Part shown: positions 26,250 through 33,922 of the stretch, piece by piece
Position numbering within the stretch: position 1 is the stretch's first letter
Layout: each line of letters begins with the position of its first letter
Assembly (NCBI RefSeq): GCF_014332695.1
Contig: NZ_MBUA01000001.1
Span: forward strand, 682,001-746,000
Direction of reading: 5' to 3'
DNA: 64,000 nucleotides
From: Flavihumibacter stibioxidans
Lineage (GTDB): Bacteria > Bacteroidota > Bacteroidia > Chitinophagales > Chitinophagaceae
Program-made: the position numbers and the translations under genes
Notes under the pieces: model-generated
Told to the model about the DNA's origin: nothing
The model's database searches: none
What the model saw: the letters and a program-made list of their open reading frames with translations, nothing else

Positions 26250-26771
26250 TTAGAGTAATACCACTTCATCCTTTCCGTCATTTTCCTGCCAGCAAACTTT
26301 TACCCGCTGCGAAATGATCGAATCAATTGACTTTCCGGTATAATCGGGCTGGATAGGTAACTGCCGGCTGAACCTGCGGTCGATCAGCACGCAGAGCTCC
26401 ACTTTGGCCGGCCTTCCGAAATCGAGCAGGGCATCCATGGCTGCCCGTATGGTACGGCCGGTGTACAATACATCGTCTATCAGGATTACCTTTTTATTTT
26501 CAATGGAGAAACTGATGTCGGTTTGGTTGGCCACATGTAATTCCTTGCGCACGTCATCACGATAAAAAGTGATGTCCAGCACTCCGTATTTCATGGCGGC
26601 ACCGGGTGCGTTGGCCCTTATTTCTTTCACGATCCGGTCACTCAGCCAGATACCCCTGGGCTGAATACCGATTATGCAGGTATCAGACAAGTCGGCACAG
26701 TTTTCAAGGATCTGGTGACTTAATCTTTTTATGGTGATCGCCAGCTGGTCGCCGCTGAGAATGGTTTTCAA
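26250..26771 (-). CDS. pyrR: PyrR bifunctional regulator/uracil phosphoribosyltransferase
   Basis: PRTase-fold protein of 173 residues; in other bacteria PyrR senses UMP/PRPP and attenuates pyr mRNA, with side activity as uracil phosphoribosyltransferase. The PRPP motif VILIDDVLYTGRTIRAAMDA and the family stretches CIIGIQPRGIWLSDRI and LCVLIDRRFSRQLPIQPDY are clear. The start is a TTG at 26771: an in-frame stop lies just upstream and the next Met is deep in the fold. It heads the pyrR-pyrB-coaD-thioesterase operon. I see no classical anti-antiterminator in the short leader, so RNA-based control here is unproven. Confidence 0.94.
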   Translation of the reverse strand: MKTILSGDQLAITIKRLSHQILENCADLSDTCIIGIQPRGIWLSDRIVKEIRANAPGAAMKYGVLDITFYRDDVRKELHVANQTDISFSIENKKVILIDDVLYTGRTIRAAMDALLDFGRPAKVELCVLIDRRFSRQLPIQPDYTGKSIDSIISQRVKVCWQENDGKDEVVLL

Positions 26772-26825
26772 TGCTTCAAATTTCCGCTAAAATAACGCAT
26801 ACTGGCCTTTTGATGAAACCGTGAT

Positions 26826-26858
26826 AAAAAAACGGGGCAGGTTTTAGCCCGCCCCGTT
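26826..26858 (-). terminator. Rho-independent terminator of the beta-barrel gene
   Basis: Stem AACGGGGC / GCCCCGTT extended by GG/CC, with a run of seven T on the minus strand. It lies downstream of the outer membrane protein gene and upstream of pyrR. Confidence 0.85.
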
Positions 26859-26878
26859 GGAAAACAATCAAAAATCAA

Positions 26879-27424
26879 TTAAAGATGGATCTGGAATCCA
26901 AGTCCCACACCAAAAATATTGTTCCTGCCATCCACATCCTTGATCTTGGTCGAATTATAAAAAACATTCAACTCAAGGGCTGTATTTTCAGTCAGGAAAA
27001 ATGCAGGGCCTGCGGAAATGGTAAATCCGCTGTATTTTGTCTTGTCTTCTTCACCTTCAGCTTCCTCTTTTTGGCTGCCAAAAGAATAGGATGCATCTCC
27101 GAATAATTTGATTTTTTCGGAAAGTGGCACAAAATAATAACGCACAAATGGTGCAACTGCCACAGCGTTTGACTTTTCCTTAAAATCACCAACCTTCGTA
27201 GTGGCAGTTCCCAGTTGCAATCGCAGACCACCCGCCAGGTTATCGATGAAGAAATAACCGGCATCAGGATTGAAATTCAGAGTAGTGATCTTCAGGTCCG
27301 ATTCCGAATGTTTTGAAGAGGCAAAAGAAGCATTTCCTCCAACCAGGATTTTACCTGTTTCAGTTTGCGCAAAGCCAGCTGCACTTAAAAAACAAGCCGC
27401 TCCAAGAATCAACATTTTTTTCAT
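26879..27424 (-). CDS. Outer membrane beta-barrel protein (OmpA/porin-like barrel domain)
   Basis: 181-residue outer membrane protein. Signal peptide about 1-19 (ending AAGFAQ), then GKILVGGNASFASSK opening an eight-strand barrel with alternating residues, PDAGYFFIDNLAGGLRLQLG, FVRYYFVPLSEKIKLFGDASYSFG-type strands, and a C-terminal strand ending in FQIHL, a terminal pattern used by the Bam machinery. No peptidoglycan-binding OmpA domain. Probably a small structural or pore protein; no specific substrate can be given. Flanked by its own terminator. Confidence 0.87.
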   Translation of the reverse strand: MKKMLILGAACFLSAAGFAQTETGKILVGGNASFASSKHSESDLKITTLNFNPDAGYFFIDNLAGGLRLQLGTATTKVGDFKEKSNAVAVAPFVRYYFVPLSEKIKLFGDASYSFGSQKEEAEGEEDKTKYSGFTISAGPAFFLTENTALELNVFYNSTKIKDVDGRNNIFGVGLGFQIHL

Positions 27425-27517
27425 ACGTGGAATTTAAAATTAATGGACCTAAAACGTGTAGCATGGTTTCTTATTTTACCGTTTATTCGAAAAAATCTGA
27501 ACTTGAAAAGTTGGCAT

Positions 27518-27548
27518 AAAAAAACCCATTCGCTTTTTCGAATGGGTT
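27518..27548 (-). terminator. Rho-independent terminator of pruA
   Basis: Perfect 10-bp stem AACCCATTCG / CGAATGGGTT with a 6-nt loop and seven T on the minus strand, 22 nt after the pruA stop. Confidence 0.9.
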
Positions 27549-27569
27549 ATTCCATATTGAATCAGATTA

Positions 27570-29201
27570 TTATGCTTCCTGTAAAAAAGGATAACGGTAA
27601 TCCGTAGGCGGATTGAATGTTTCCTTGATGGTCCTTGCACTAAGCCACCTGTAGAGATTCAGCATGGAACCCGCCTTGTCATTGGTTCCGCTGGCCCTGG
27701 CACCGCCGAATGGCTGCTGGCCAACCACTGCACCTGTCGGCTTGTCGTTGATATAAAAATTTCCCGCAGCGTTCCGCAGTTTGTTCACCGCAAGTTCCAC
27801 GGCATCACGATCCTGGGATATAATAGAACCAGTCAGTGCATAGGGTGATGTTGTATCAACAAGATTCAATGCTTTTTCAAAATCGTTCGCATCATAGGTA
27901 TAGATGGTCAGAATGGGTCCGAACAACTCCTCACACATGGTAACATATTTCGGATCGCGTACTTCTATAACGGTTGGTTCAATAAAGAATCCTTTGCGTT
28001 TATCGCAGTTTCCTCCCACCAGGATTTTCGCCTTGCGGTCTTTGCGTGCGTTGTCGATATACTTCTTCAGTTTATCATAGCTCTTCTCATCAATCACTGC
28101 GTTCACGAAATTGCTGAAATCCTCTACGGATCCCATTTTCATGCTGGTGATCTGGTCAACCAGTTTCTTCTTCACAGCATCCGCAATGTTGGAAGGCAGG
28201 TAAGCCCGGGAGGCGGCAGAACATTTTTGTCCCTGGTATTCAAAAGCGCCACGGGCCAGGGCTGTAGCCACTACATCAGGATCAGCACTCCTGTGGGCAA
28301 TCACAAAATCCTTTCCGCCGGTTTCGCCCACAATACGCGGATACGACTTGTACATACCGGTATTGGCGCCAATGGTTGCCCACATATGGTTGAACACGCC
28401 GGTGGACCCGGTAAAATGCACCCCGGCAAAATCGCGGTGGTTAAAGCAAACTTCCCCAATTGTGGGACCATCAACATAAATGAGATTGATTACACCATCG
28501 GGTAAACCGGCTTCCAGCAGGACACGCATGAACATCTGGGCGGAATATATCTGCGTATTGGCAGGTTTCCATACTACGGTATTGCCACACATGGCTGCTG
28601 ATGTCGGCAGGTTGCCGCCGATGGCCGTAAAGTTGAAAGGAGTAATCGCCAGCACAAATCCTTCGAGCGGGCGCCATTCCATACGGTTATGTATACCCGG
28701 ACTGCTGATCGGTTGTTGCTTATAGATTTCGCTCAGAAAATGAACATTAAATCGCAGGAAATCGATGAGCTCACAGGCGCTGTCAATCTCGGCCTGGAAA
28801 ATATTCTTGCTCTGCCCCAACATGGTAGTTCCGTTGATATAGGGCCGGTACTTGGTTGCCAACAGGTCAGCTGCTTTCAGGAAAATATTGGCGCGGTTCT
28901 CCCAGCTCATACTGGCCCAGGATTCCTTTGCCTTCAGGGCAGCATCAATGGCCTGTTGAACATGCTTTTTCTCACCAGCATGAAAATAACCCAACACATG
29001 CGCTCTTTCATGCGGAGGATGAATGCTCACTTTATTTCCGGTGCGGATAGCGCGACCACCAATATACATGGGAATATCTGCTTCCTTTTTCTTCAGTTCA
29101 GCCAATACTTTTTTCTGCCTGAGTTTCTCAGGAGATCCGGGTGCATAGGATAACACCGGTTCGTTGGCCGGAAGGGGGTAAGAAAAATAACCTAAACTCA
29201 T
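27570..29201 (-). CDS. pruA: L-glutamate gamma-semialdehyde dehydrogenase (1-pyrroline-5-carboxylate dehydrogenase)
   Basis: Second enzyme of proline catabolism, oxidising glutamate semialdehyde to glutamate with NAD+. 543 residues, aldehyde dehydrogenase fold. Visible: substrate-domain start PVLSYAPGSPEKLRQKKVL, the NAD-binding NFTAIGGNLPTSAAMCGNTV, general-base motif VGETGGKDFVIAH and nucleophile motif EYQGQKCSAASRAYLP, the last two typical of the P5CDH family. No proline dehydrogenase is fused or adjacent. The start is 17 nt after the prfB stop, suggesting co-transcription; a terminator follows. Confidence 0.95.
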   Translation of the reverse strand: MSLGYFSYPLPANEPVLSYAPGSPEKLRQKKVLAELKKKEADIPMYIGGRAIRTGNKVSIHPPHERAHVLGYFHAGEKKHVQQAIDAALKAKESWASMSWENRANIFLKAADLLATKYRPYINGTTMLGQSKNIFQAEIDSACELIDFLRFNVHFLSEIYKQQPISSPGIHNRMEWRPLEGFVLAITPFNFTAIGGNLPTSAAMCGNTVVWKPANTQIYSAQMFMRVLLEAGLPDGVINLIYVDGPTIGEVCFNHRDFAGVHFTGSTGVFNHMWATIGANTGMYKSYPRIVGETGGKDFVIAHRSADPDVVATALARGAFEYQGQKCSAASRAYLPSNIADAVKKKLVDQITSMKMGSVEDFSNFVNAVIDEKSYDKLKKYIDNARKDRKAKILVGGNCDKRKGFFIEPTVIEVRDPKYVTMCEELFGPILTIYTYDANDFEKALNLVDTTSPYALTGSIISQDRDAVELAVNKLRNAAGNFYINDKPTGAVVGQQPFGGARASGTNDKAGSMLNLYRWLSARTIKETFNPPTDYRYPFLQEA

Positions 29202-29218
29202 AGTGTGTGTTTTATGTG

Positions 29219-30317
29219 TTAGCTAACAGGTTCGTCTTCTTTCTGGCTCATCAGGTAAGCTTTGATGAATCCATCCAGTTCTCCATCCATAACCGGCTGG
29301 ATATTTCCGACTTCAAAATCGGTTCGATGGTCTTTGATCATTTTATATGGATGGAAAACATAACTCCGTATCTGGCTGCCCCATTCGATCTTTTTCTTGT
29401 TGGCGTTGGTAGCGTTTTTTGCTTCTTCCCGCTTGCGCAATTCTTCTTCATACAAACGGCTTTTCAGCATTTGCATGGCTTTTTCGCGGTTACCCAACTG
29501 GGTTCTTTCGGTCTGGCAGATCACTACAATTCCGGTAGCCAGGTGGGTCAGCATTACCTTTGTCTCCACCTTGTTTACGTTTTGTCCGCCTGCACCACCG
29601 CTTCGCGCGGTTTCCATTTTCACCTCACTGTCCTTAACCTCTATTTCAATGGTATCATCAACGAGTGGATAAACGAAAACAGATGCAAAAGATGTATGCC
29701 TGCGGGCGTTGGAATCAAAGGGTGAGATGCGCACCAGGCGGTGTACACCACTCTCCCCTTTCAGGAACCCATAGGCGAAGGGACCATCAAACTGGAAAGT
29801 TGCACTTTTGATACCGGCTCCATCACCATCCTGCCAGTCGAGTTCGGTCACGGTCCAGCCCTGCTTTTCGCCGTACATGCGGTACATGCGGCTGAGTATC
29901 TGGGCCCAGTCCTGGCTCTCCGTTCCACCTGCGCCGCTGTTGATCTGCACCACGGCAGGCAGCTCGTCTTCAGGCTGGTTCAGCGTGCTCTTGAACTCGG
30001 CATCCTCCACCACTTCCAGTGCCTTGTCGTAAGCCTGTCGGACTTCCTCCTCTGTGGCTTCACCGGCTTTCCAGAAATCATGGAGCACAGCAAAATCTTC
30101 CACGGCCGTATCCACCTGGTTAAACAGGTCAATCCAGTATTCGTGTACCTTAATCTCTTTGAGAATGGCGGTGGCGCGCTGGTTATCATCCCAGAAACCC
30201 GGCGCCAGGGTTAATTGTTTGTCTTGTTGGATCTTGTCGGTTCTGTTAGCGACGTCAAAGAAACCTCCTTAGAACCGAAACCCGCTCCCGTAATGTTTTC
30301 AATTGTTCTTGTGTCAT
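29219..30317 (-). CDS. prfB: Peptide chain release factor 2 with programmed +1 frameshift
   Basis: Class I release factor recognising UAA and UGA. The gene is split over two frames: an ATG at 30317 opens a 20-codon frame ending CTT TGA C, and the remainder continues in the +1 frame from the Asp codon at 30256, giving 365 residues. The stop is preceded by an internal AGGAGG three bases before CTT, the same spacing as in E. coli. Downstream, the anticodon-like SPF tripeptide ([18 protein letters not shown]) and the catalytic GGQ ([14 protein letters not shown]) are intact, as is [14 protein letters not shown]. It is the first gene of a prfB-pruA transcript. Confidence 0.97.
30254..30269 (-). 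promoter_or_regulatory. prfB autoregulatory frameshift site
   Basis: On the minus strand AGGAGG-TTT-CTT-TGA-C. Slow decoding of the in-frame UGA when RF2 is scarce plus the Shine-Dalgarno-like sequence drives a +1 slip from CTT to TTT. This is the classical prfB arrangement; a strong AGGAGG stands out in a genome where start codons rarely have one. Confidence 0.95.
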
Positions 30318-30325
30318 AGCGGGGG

Positions 30326-30333
30326 CAAAGATA
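30326..30333 (-). promoter_or_regulatory. Likely -7 element (TATCTTTG) for prfB
   Basis: TATCTTTG on the minus strand, a TAnnTTTG match ending 8 nt before the prfB ATG; the mRNA would be nearly leaderless. A TTTTG lies 11 nt further upstream, closer than the usual spacing. Confidence 0.45.
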
Positions 30334-30482
30334 GGTTTTCATGTCAAAAGTTCTATATTTAAGTCCGGACTGTTAAGGCTTTCTTAAGTTAATGCTTTCT
30401 TAAAAGGTAAAACCTTAACGGGAATCCCCATCCCTAACCAAATAGCAATCGTAACTTGCATTGTTACCTTTTTTAAACTGAA

Positions 30483-31172
30483 ATGAAGCGTTTGAATATA
30501 TATCTACCCCTATCCATATTGGTATTATATCAACTGCTCAGCGGTTGTGCACAGAAAGAAAATCCCAACAGAACTATGAGCAATGATGTAATGTATGCAG
30601 GAGCGTATGCACAAACGGATACTGCCACTTTAGGTGCCGGATGTTTCTGGTGTGTGGAAGCGGTATTCCAGCAACTGAATGGCGTCCTAAAAGTTTCTTC
30701 GGGTTATTCCGGCGGCTCTGTGGCCAATCCCACTTATGAACAGGTATCGGAAAAAAACACCGGCCATGCAGAAGTGATCCAGGTGGTGTATGATCCATCT
30801 ATCATCACATTCGATGAGTTGCTGGAAGTGTTCTGGCAGACACATGATCCAACTACACCCAACAGGCAGGGAAACGATGTTGGTCCACAGTATCGCAGTG
30901 CCATCTTCTACCATAACCAGGAGCAGAAGGAAAAAGCAGAATACTACAAGGAGCAGCTAAACAGGAGTGGTTCCTGGAACTCACCCGTTATAACCGAAAT
31001 AGCACCTTACAAGAATTTCTATATTGCAGAAGACTACCACCAGAACTATTACCTGAACAATGGGACCCAACCATATTGCTATTTTGTAATCAGGCCTAAG
31101 ATGGAGAAATTCGAAAAAGCTTTTAAGGATAAGCTGAAGCGCACGAACCAGGTGCAGACGAGGAATAAATGA
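30483..31172 (+). CDS. msrA: Peptide-methionine (S)-S-oxide reductase, lipoprotein form
   Basis: Repairs methionine-S-sulfoxide in oxidised proteins. 229 residues: an N-terminal signal with lipobox LLSGC (Cys22) places it in the envelope rather than the cytoplasm. Catalytic motif GAGCFWCVEAVFQQL contains the nucleophilic Cys; GYSGGSVANPTYEQVSEKNTGHAE, FWQTHDPTTPNRQGND and FYIAEDYHQNYYLNN are standard MsrA segments. No MsrB domain is fused. It ends at a large palindromic terminator, after which the repeat cluster begins. Confidence 0.95.
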   Translation: MKRLNIYLPLSILVLYQLLSGCAQKENPNRTMSNDVMYAGAYAQTDTATLGAGCFWCVEAVFQQLNGVLKVSSGYSGGSVANPTYEQVSEKNTGHAEVIQVVYDPSIITFDELLEVFWQTHDPTTPNRQGNDVGPQYRSAIFYHNQEQKEKAEYYKEQLNRSGSWNSPVITEIAPYKNFYIAEDYHQNYYLNNGTQPYCYFVIRPKMEKFEKAFKDKLKRTNQVQTRNK

Positions 31173-31219
31173 TAAAGTGCGAGGTAACAATTGGCATACT
31201 GAGCAGAACTCTGAAGTAT

Positions 31220-31264
31220 ATAAATAAACGAGGCGCAGAATCATTCTGCGCCTCGTTTATTTAT
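31220..31264. terminator. Bidirectional terminator between msrA and the desaturase gene
   Basis: Perfect palindrome with 22-bp arms (31220-31241, 31243-31264) around one base. The GC-rich core CGAGGCGCAGAA is flanked by A on one side and T on the other, suitable for ending transcription of the convergent genes. Confidence 0.8.
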
Positions 31265-31281
31265 GTAAAGTTGACAAATCC

Positions 31282-31341
31282 TTGATTTCACCCGTCGGGA
31301 GGCCTTTCGCTGTATTCCGGAGGCCACCCGGACGGGAGAAA
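31282..31341. repeat. Palindromic repeat element, copy 1
   Basis: 60-bp unit TTGATTTCACCCGTCGGG...GGACGGGAGAAA with imperfect inverted ends (TTTCACCCGTC-GGGAGGCC against TTTCTCCCGTCCGGGTGGCC) and a loop containing TTTCGCTGTATT. It differs from copy 2 by one base (A at 31321). Its first 15 bases after GA are also found at the border of the wbqC insertion. Confidence 0.9.
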
Positions 31342-31362
31342 ACTTCGTAGTACTGTTCACCT

Positions 31363-31422
31363 TTGATTTCACCCGTCGGGAGGCCTTTCGCTGTATTCCG
31401 GGGGCCACCCGGACGGGAGAAA
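31363..31422. repeat. Palindromic repeat element, copy 2
   Basis: Second copy of the 60-bp unit, 81 nt after the first in the same orientation, with G instead of A at 31402. The 21-nt sequence between copies is unrelated to the element. Confidence 0.9.
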
Positions 31423-31432
31423 TCTCCCCAAT

Positions 31433-31447
31433 CCGGACGGGAGAAAT
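31433..31447. repeat. 3' fragment of the palindromic repeat element
   Basis: CCGGACGGGAGAAAT repeats the right end of copies 1 and 2 without a left half. It ends 7 nt before the desaturase stop codon. Confidence 0.7.
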
Positions 31448-31454
31448 GACCTAT

Positions 31455-32189
31455 TTACGCTTTCTTAAACTTGATGATGCCTATGAAATTCATCAGCTTC
31501 ATCACGTGGAATGTAGGATCCAGCTCAAACCACTTGCGGGCGAAGTTTGGGTTCTCCCCTTCTTTATGGTGATTATTCTGGAATAATTCACCCAGCAGGA
31601 ATATCCCCCAGGGCTCAGAATTTTTGGAATGATCGTCATTGGAATAGTTCGCATAACCATACTTGTGACCACACCAGTTTACGATAGCACCTTGAACGGG
31701 TCCCATCAGGAAGTGAATCGGTAACAGCAGGAACCACCAGGCATTCGGTGCATAGATTACATATACCATTGTATAGGCAATAATGAAAAACAACCGAACC
31801 ACCATGTTATCACCAAAACGGTCGAGTTTTTCCCAAACAGGCAGGTACTTCTGGGTGAACTTCTCGTCCGGCATATTCTTGCGGGTAACAAAACTATTGT
31901 AGATATTCCTGGTATGCATCATCATACCCCATACATCCTTGAAGAAATGGGGGCTGTGCGGATCCTTTTCAGTATCACTGTATTCATGGTGCATGCGGTG
32001 CATCACGCCATAGGCACGGGGTACCAGGTAAGAAGATCCCTGCGTAAACCAGGTTGAAAGGTAAAAAAACCTCTCCCAGCCCTTGCTGGTGGTATACATT
32101 TGGTGGGAAGCAAACCGATGCAGGAAAAATGTGTGGAAAAACAGAGACAGAAACCAGTGAGTGATAAAAAACGTGAGAATAACAGCCAT
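31455..32189 (-). CDS. Fatty acid (acyl-CoA) desaturase
   Basis: Membrane di-iron desaturase of 244 residues that should introduce a double bond into an acyl chain. Histidine boxes: HRFASH (24-29), HRMHH (64-68) and NNHHKEGEN near 203-211. TM helices at about 2-22, 36-52, 135-155 and 158-175. It is short compared with 300+ residue enzymes and begins almost directly at the first TM, as in Bacteroidota relatives. It is monocistronic, with a TAACTTTG element upstream. Position specificity (delta-9 or other) cannot be read from sequence alone. Confidence 0.9.
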   Translation of the reverse strand: MAVILTFFITHWFLSLFFHTFFLHRFASHQMYTTSKGWERFFYLSTWFTQGSSYLVPRAYGVMHRMHHEYSDTEKDPHSPHFFKDVWGMMMHTRNIYNSFVTRKNMPDEKFTQKYLPVWEKLDRFGDNMVVRLFFIIAYTMVYVIYAPNAWWFLLLPIHFLMGPVQGAIVNWCGHKYGYANYSNDDHSKNSEPWGIFLLGELFQNNHHKEGENPNFARKWFELDPTFHVMKLMNFIGIIKFKKA

Positions 32190-32214
32190 GAGAAACTTTT
32201 AAAAAATTAATGGG

Positions 32215-32222
32215 CAAAGTTA
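32215..32222 (-). promoter_or_regulatory. Likely -7 element (TAACTTTG) for the desaturase gene
   Basis: TAACTTTG on the minus strand, a TAnnTTTG match 25 nt before the desaturase ATG. Confidence 0.5.
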
Positions 32223-32241
32223 CACTAAACTGACCAAATTA

Positions 32242-33876
32242 TCACTCAATTTCTACTTGTCTGAGTTCCAATAAGTTCAGACCATTAGGACGAAAATCCT
32301 TCACATTTGGTTGCACGAGGCGAATCACTTCATCATACCACAAAGGTACCACCGGCGCGTCCTTTAACAATATATTATCCATTTCCTGGTAAAGCCTGAA
32401 ACGCGCACTGTCATTGGTTTCCAGCAGTGCACGCTCATAAAGTTCATCAAAGGCAGGATTCTTATACCGGGTATAATTTGGTGGCGCCGGATTGTGTGAA
32501 TAGAACACACTTAAATAATTTTCAGCATCAGGATAATCAGCAATCCAGCTGCCCCTGAAGAACAATGCCTGTGATTGCGCGGTTTGTTCAAGCAAAAGAC
32601 TTTTTTGCACCACTTCAACTTTAACATTTAGCCCCAGTTCTTCCAGTTCGCGTACGATATAACTTGCCAGTTCCGCATAAATCGGGATGGTCAGCAACCG
32701 GATTTCCCCCAATCCCTTACCGTTGGGAAAACCTGCTTCGGCCAACAGTTTTCTTGCCGCGAGGGGATTGTACTGGTATCCCCGTACAACCATTGAATCA
32801 AAAGATGGCAAACCTGCGGGCACAAACCCGCTTTCTGCCGCAATGCCGATGGAATTGCGCAGGTACAACATCATTTTCCTGCGGTCGAATCCATAGTTGA
32901 TGGCTTGCCGAACGGCCCTGAACCGCAAGGGCGATGCTTTCACCAGCGGATTCAATGAATCCACCAGGATACCCAGGTACTCGGTATTTAAATAGGGATG
33001 TTTCGATAGCCGGATCCTGCCTTCCCAGTCTTTCCGCAACTCGCCGCGCTTGTTTAATACCTCATCCTTAAAAGATGCATCGATATCGTTGACAAAATGA
33101 AGTATGCCCTGGCGGAACAACAAAAACTCGGTGGCCTTGCTGTCATAAAAACTTACTTTCACTCCGTTCAGGTAGGGCAGGCGCCTGCCGGCTGAATCGA
33201 ATTCAAAATATTGTTCATGTCGCCGCATAATGAGCGATTGTCCTTCTTCCATCGCCACAAAACGGAAGGGACCGGTTCCTACCGGATGCGACCTGAAACC
33301 CGCACCATAATTCGCCACCGCCTCTTTGGGAATGATGGAACAATACTGCATACTCATAATGCCCAGGATCGGAGGAAAAGGCCGCTCCAGTGTCAGTTGA
33401 AAAGTGCTGTCATCCAATGCAATAAAACCGCCTTCTTTTTTTACCCGATCATTGAAGATCCATGCGCCACTGCTGGCCGTGGACGGATCCATAATCCGCT
33501 GCAGGCTGAATACCACATCATCCGCCACCATCCGCCTGCCCCTGCCCTCCGGAAAACAGGCATCATCATGAAAAAAGACATCCCCCCTTAAATGAAAGGT
33601 ATAAACCAGTCCATCCCCGCTCACATCCCAACTTTTGGCCAGGGATGGTTTGATCCTGAGTTGCTCATCCACTTCCACCAGGGAATTGTACATCTGGTGA
33701 ACAGCCCACATGATGCTTTGGTTCTTGGCAAAAGCCGGGTCAAGGGAAGCTATACCCGAAGATTCGTTGTACAGGAAAAACCCTTTCTCCCTTGAATTTC
33801 CCGACCTGCAGGAAGTAAACAGCAGTGCGGCCACTGCAAATAAAAGGAAGGATCGGCTAATCAAATGGAAGGGCAT
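32242..33876 (-). CDS. Peptide/nickel-type ABC transporter substrate-binding lipoprotein (family 5)
   Basis: 544-residue lipoprotein from the ATG at 33876: signal MPFHLISRSFLLFAV with lipobox LFTSC (Cys20). The mature protein follows the SBP_bac_5 pattern: GIASLDPAFAKNQSIMWAVHQMYNSL, LRIKPSLAKSWDVSGDGLVYTFHLR, FFHDDACF, SHPVGTGPFRF and late VVPLWYDEVIRLVQPNV. No permease or ATPase gene is adjacent, so its transporter is elsewhere, or it acts as an orphan binding protein. An upstream in-frame start would add about 26 residues overlapping the divergent peptidase promoter. Confidence 0.9.
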   Translation of the reverse strand: MPFHLISRSFLLFAVAALLFTSCRSGNSREKGFFLYNESSGIASLDPAFAKNQSIMWAVHQMYNSLVEVDEQLRIKPSLAKSWDVSGDGLVYTFHLRGDVFFHDDACFPEGRGRRMVADDVVFSLQRIMDPSTASSGAWIFNDRVKKEGGFIALDDSTFQLTLERPFPPILGIMSMQYCSIIPKEAVANYGAGFRSHPVGTGPFRFVAMEEGQSLIMRRHEQYFEFDSAGRRLPYLNGVKVSFYDSKATEFLLFRQGILHFVNDIDASFKDEVLNKRGELRKDWEGRIRLSKHPYLNTEYLGILVDSLNPLVKASPLRFRAVRQAINYGFDRRKMMLYLRNSIGIAAESGFVPAGLPSFDSMVVRGYQYNPLAARKLLAEAGFPNGKGLGEIRLLTIPIYAELASYIVRELEELGLNVKVEVVQKSLLLEQTAQSQALFFRGSWIADYPDAENYLSVFYSHNPAPPNYTRYKNPAFDELYERALLETNDSARFRLYQEMDNILLKDAPVVPLWYDEVIRLVQPNVKDFRPNGLNLLELRQVEIE

Positions 33877-33922
33877 TTTATATGAAGGGCTTATATTTAT
33901 CGCTGAATAATTTTTAGCTGGT

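Noticed and set aside
29219-30115. prfB read as a 298-codon gene starting at 30115, or as a frameshifted pseudogene
   Set aside because: The missing N-terminal part is encoded upstream and joined through the classical CTT-TGA-C frameshift site, so the gene is complete and functional-looking.
31282-31447. Possible CRISPR array (regular 81-nt spacing)
   Set aside because: Only two full copies of a long imperfect palindrome, 21-nt intervening sequence, no cas genes, and a half copy at the end. It fits a dispersed palindromic element better.
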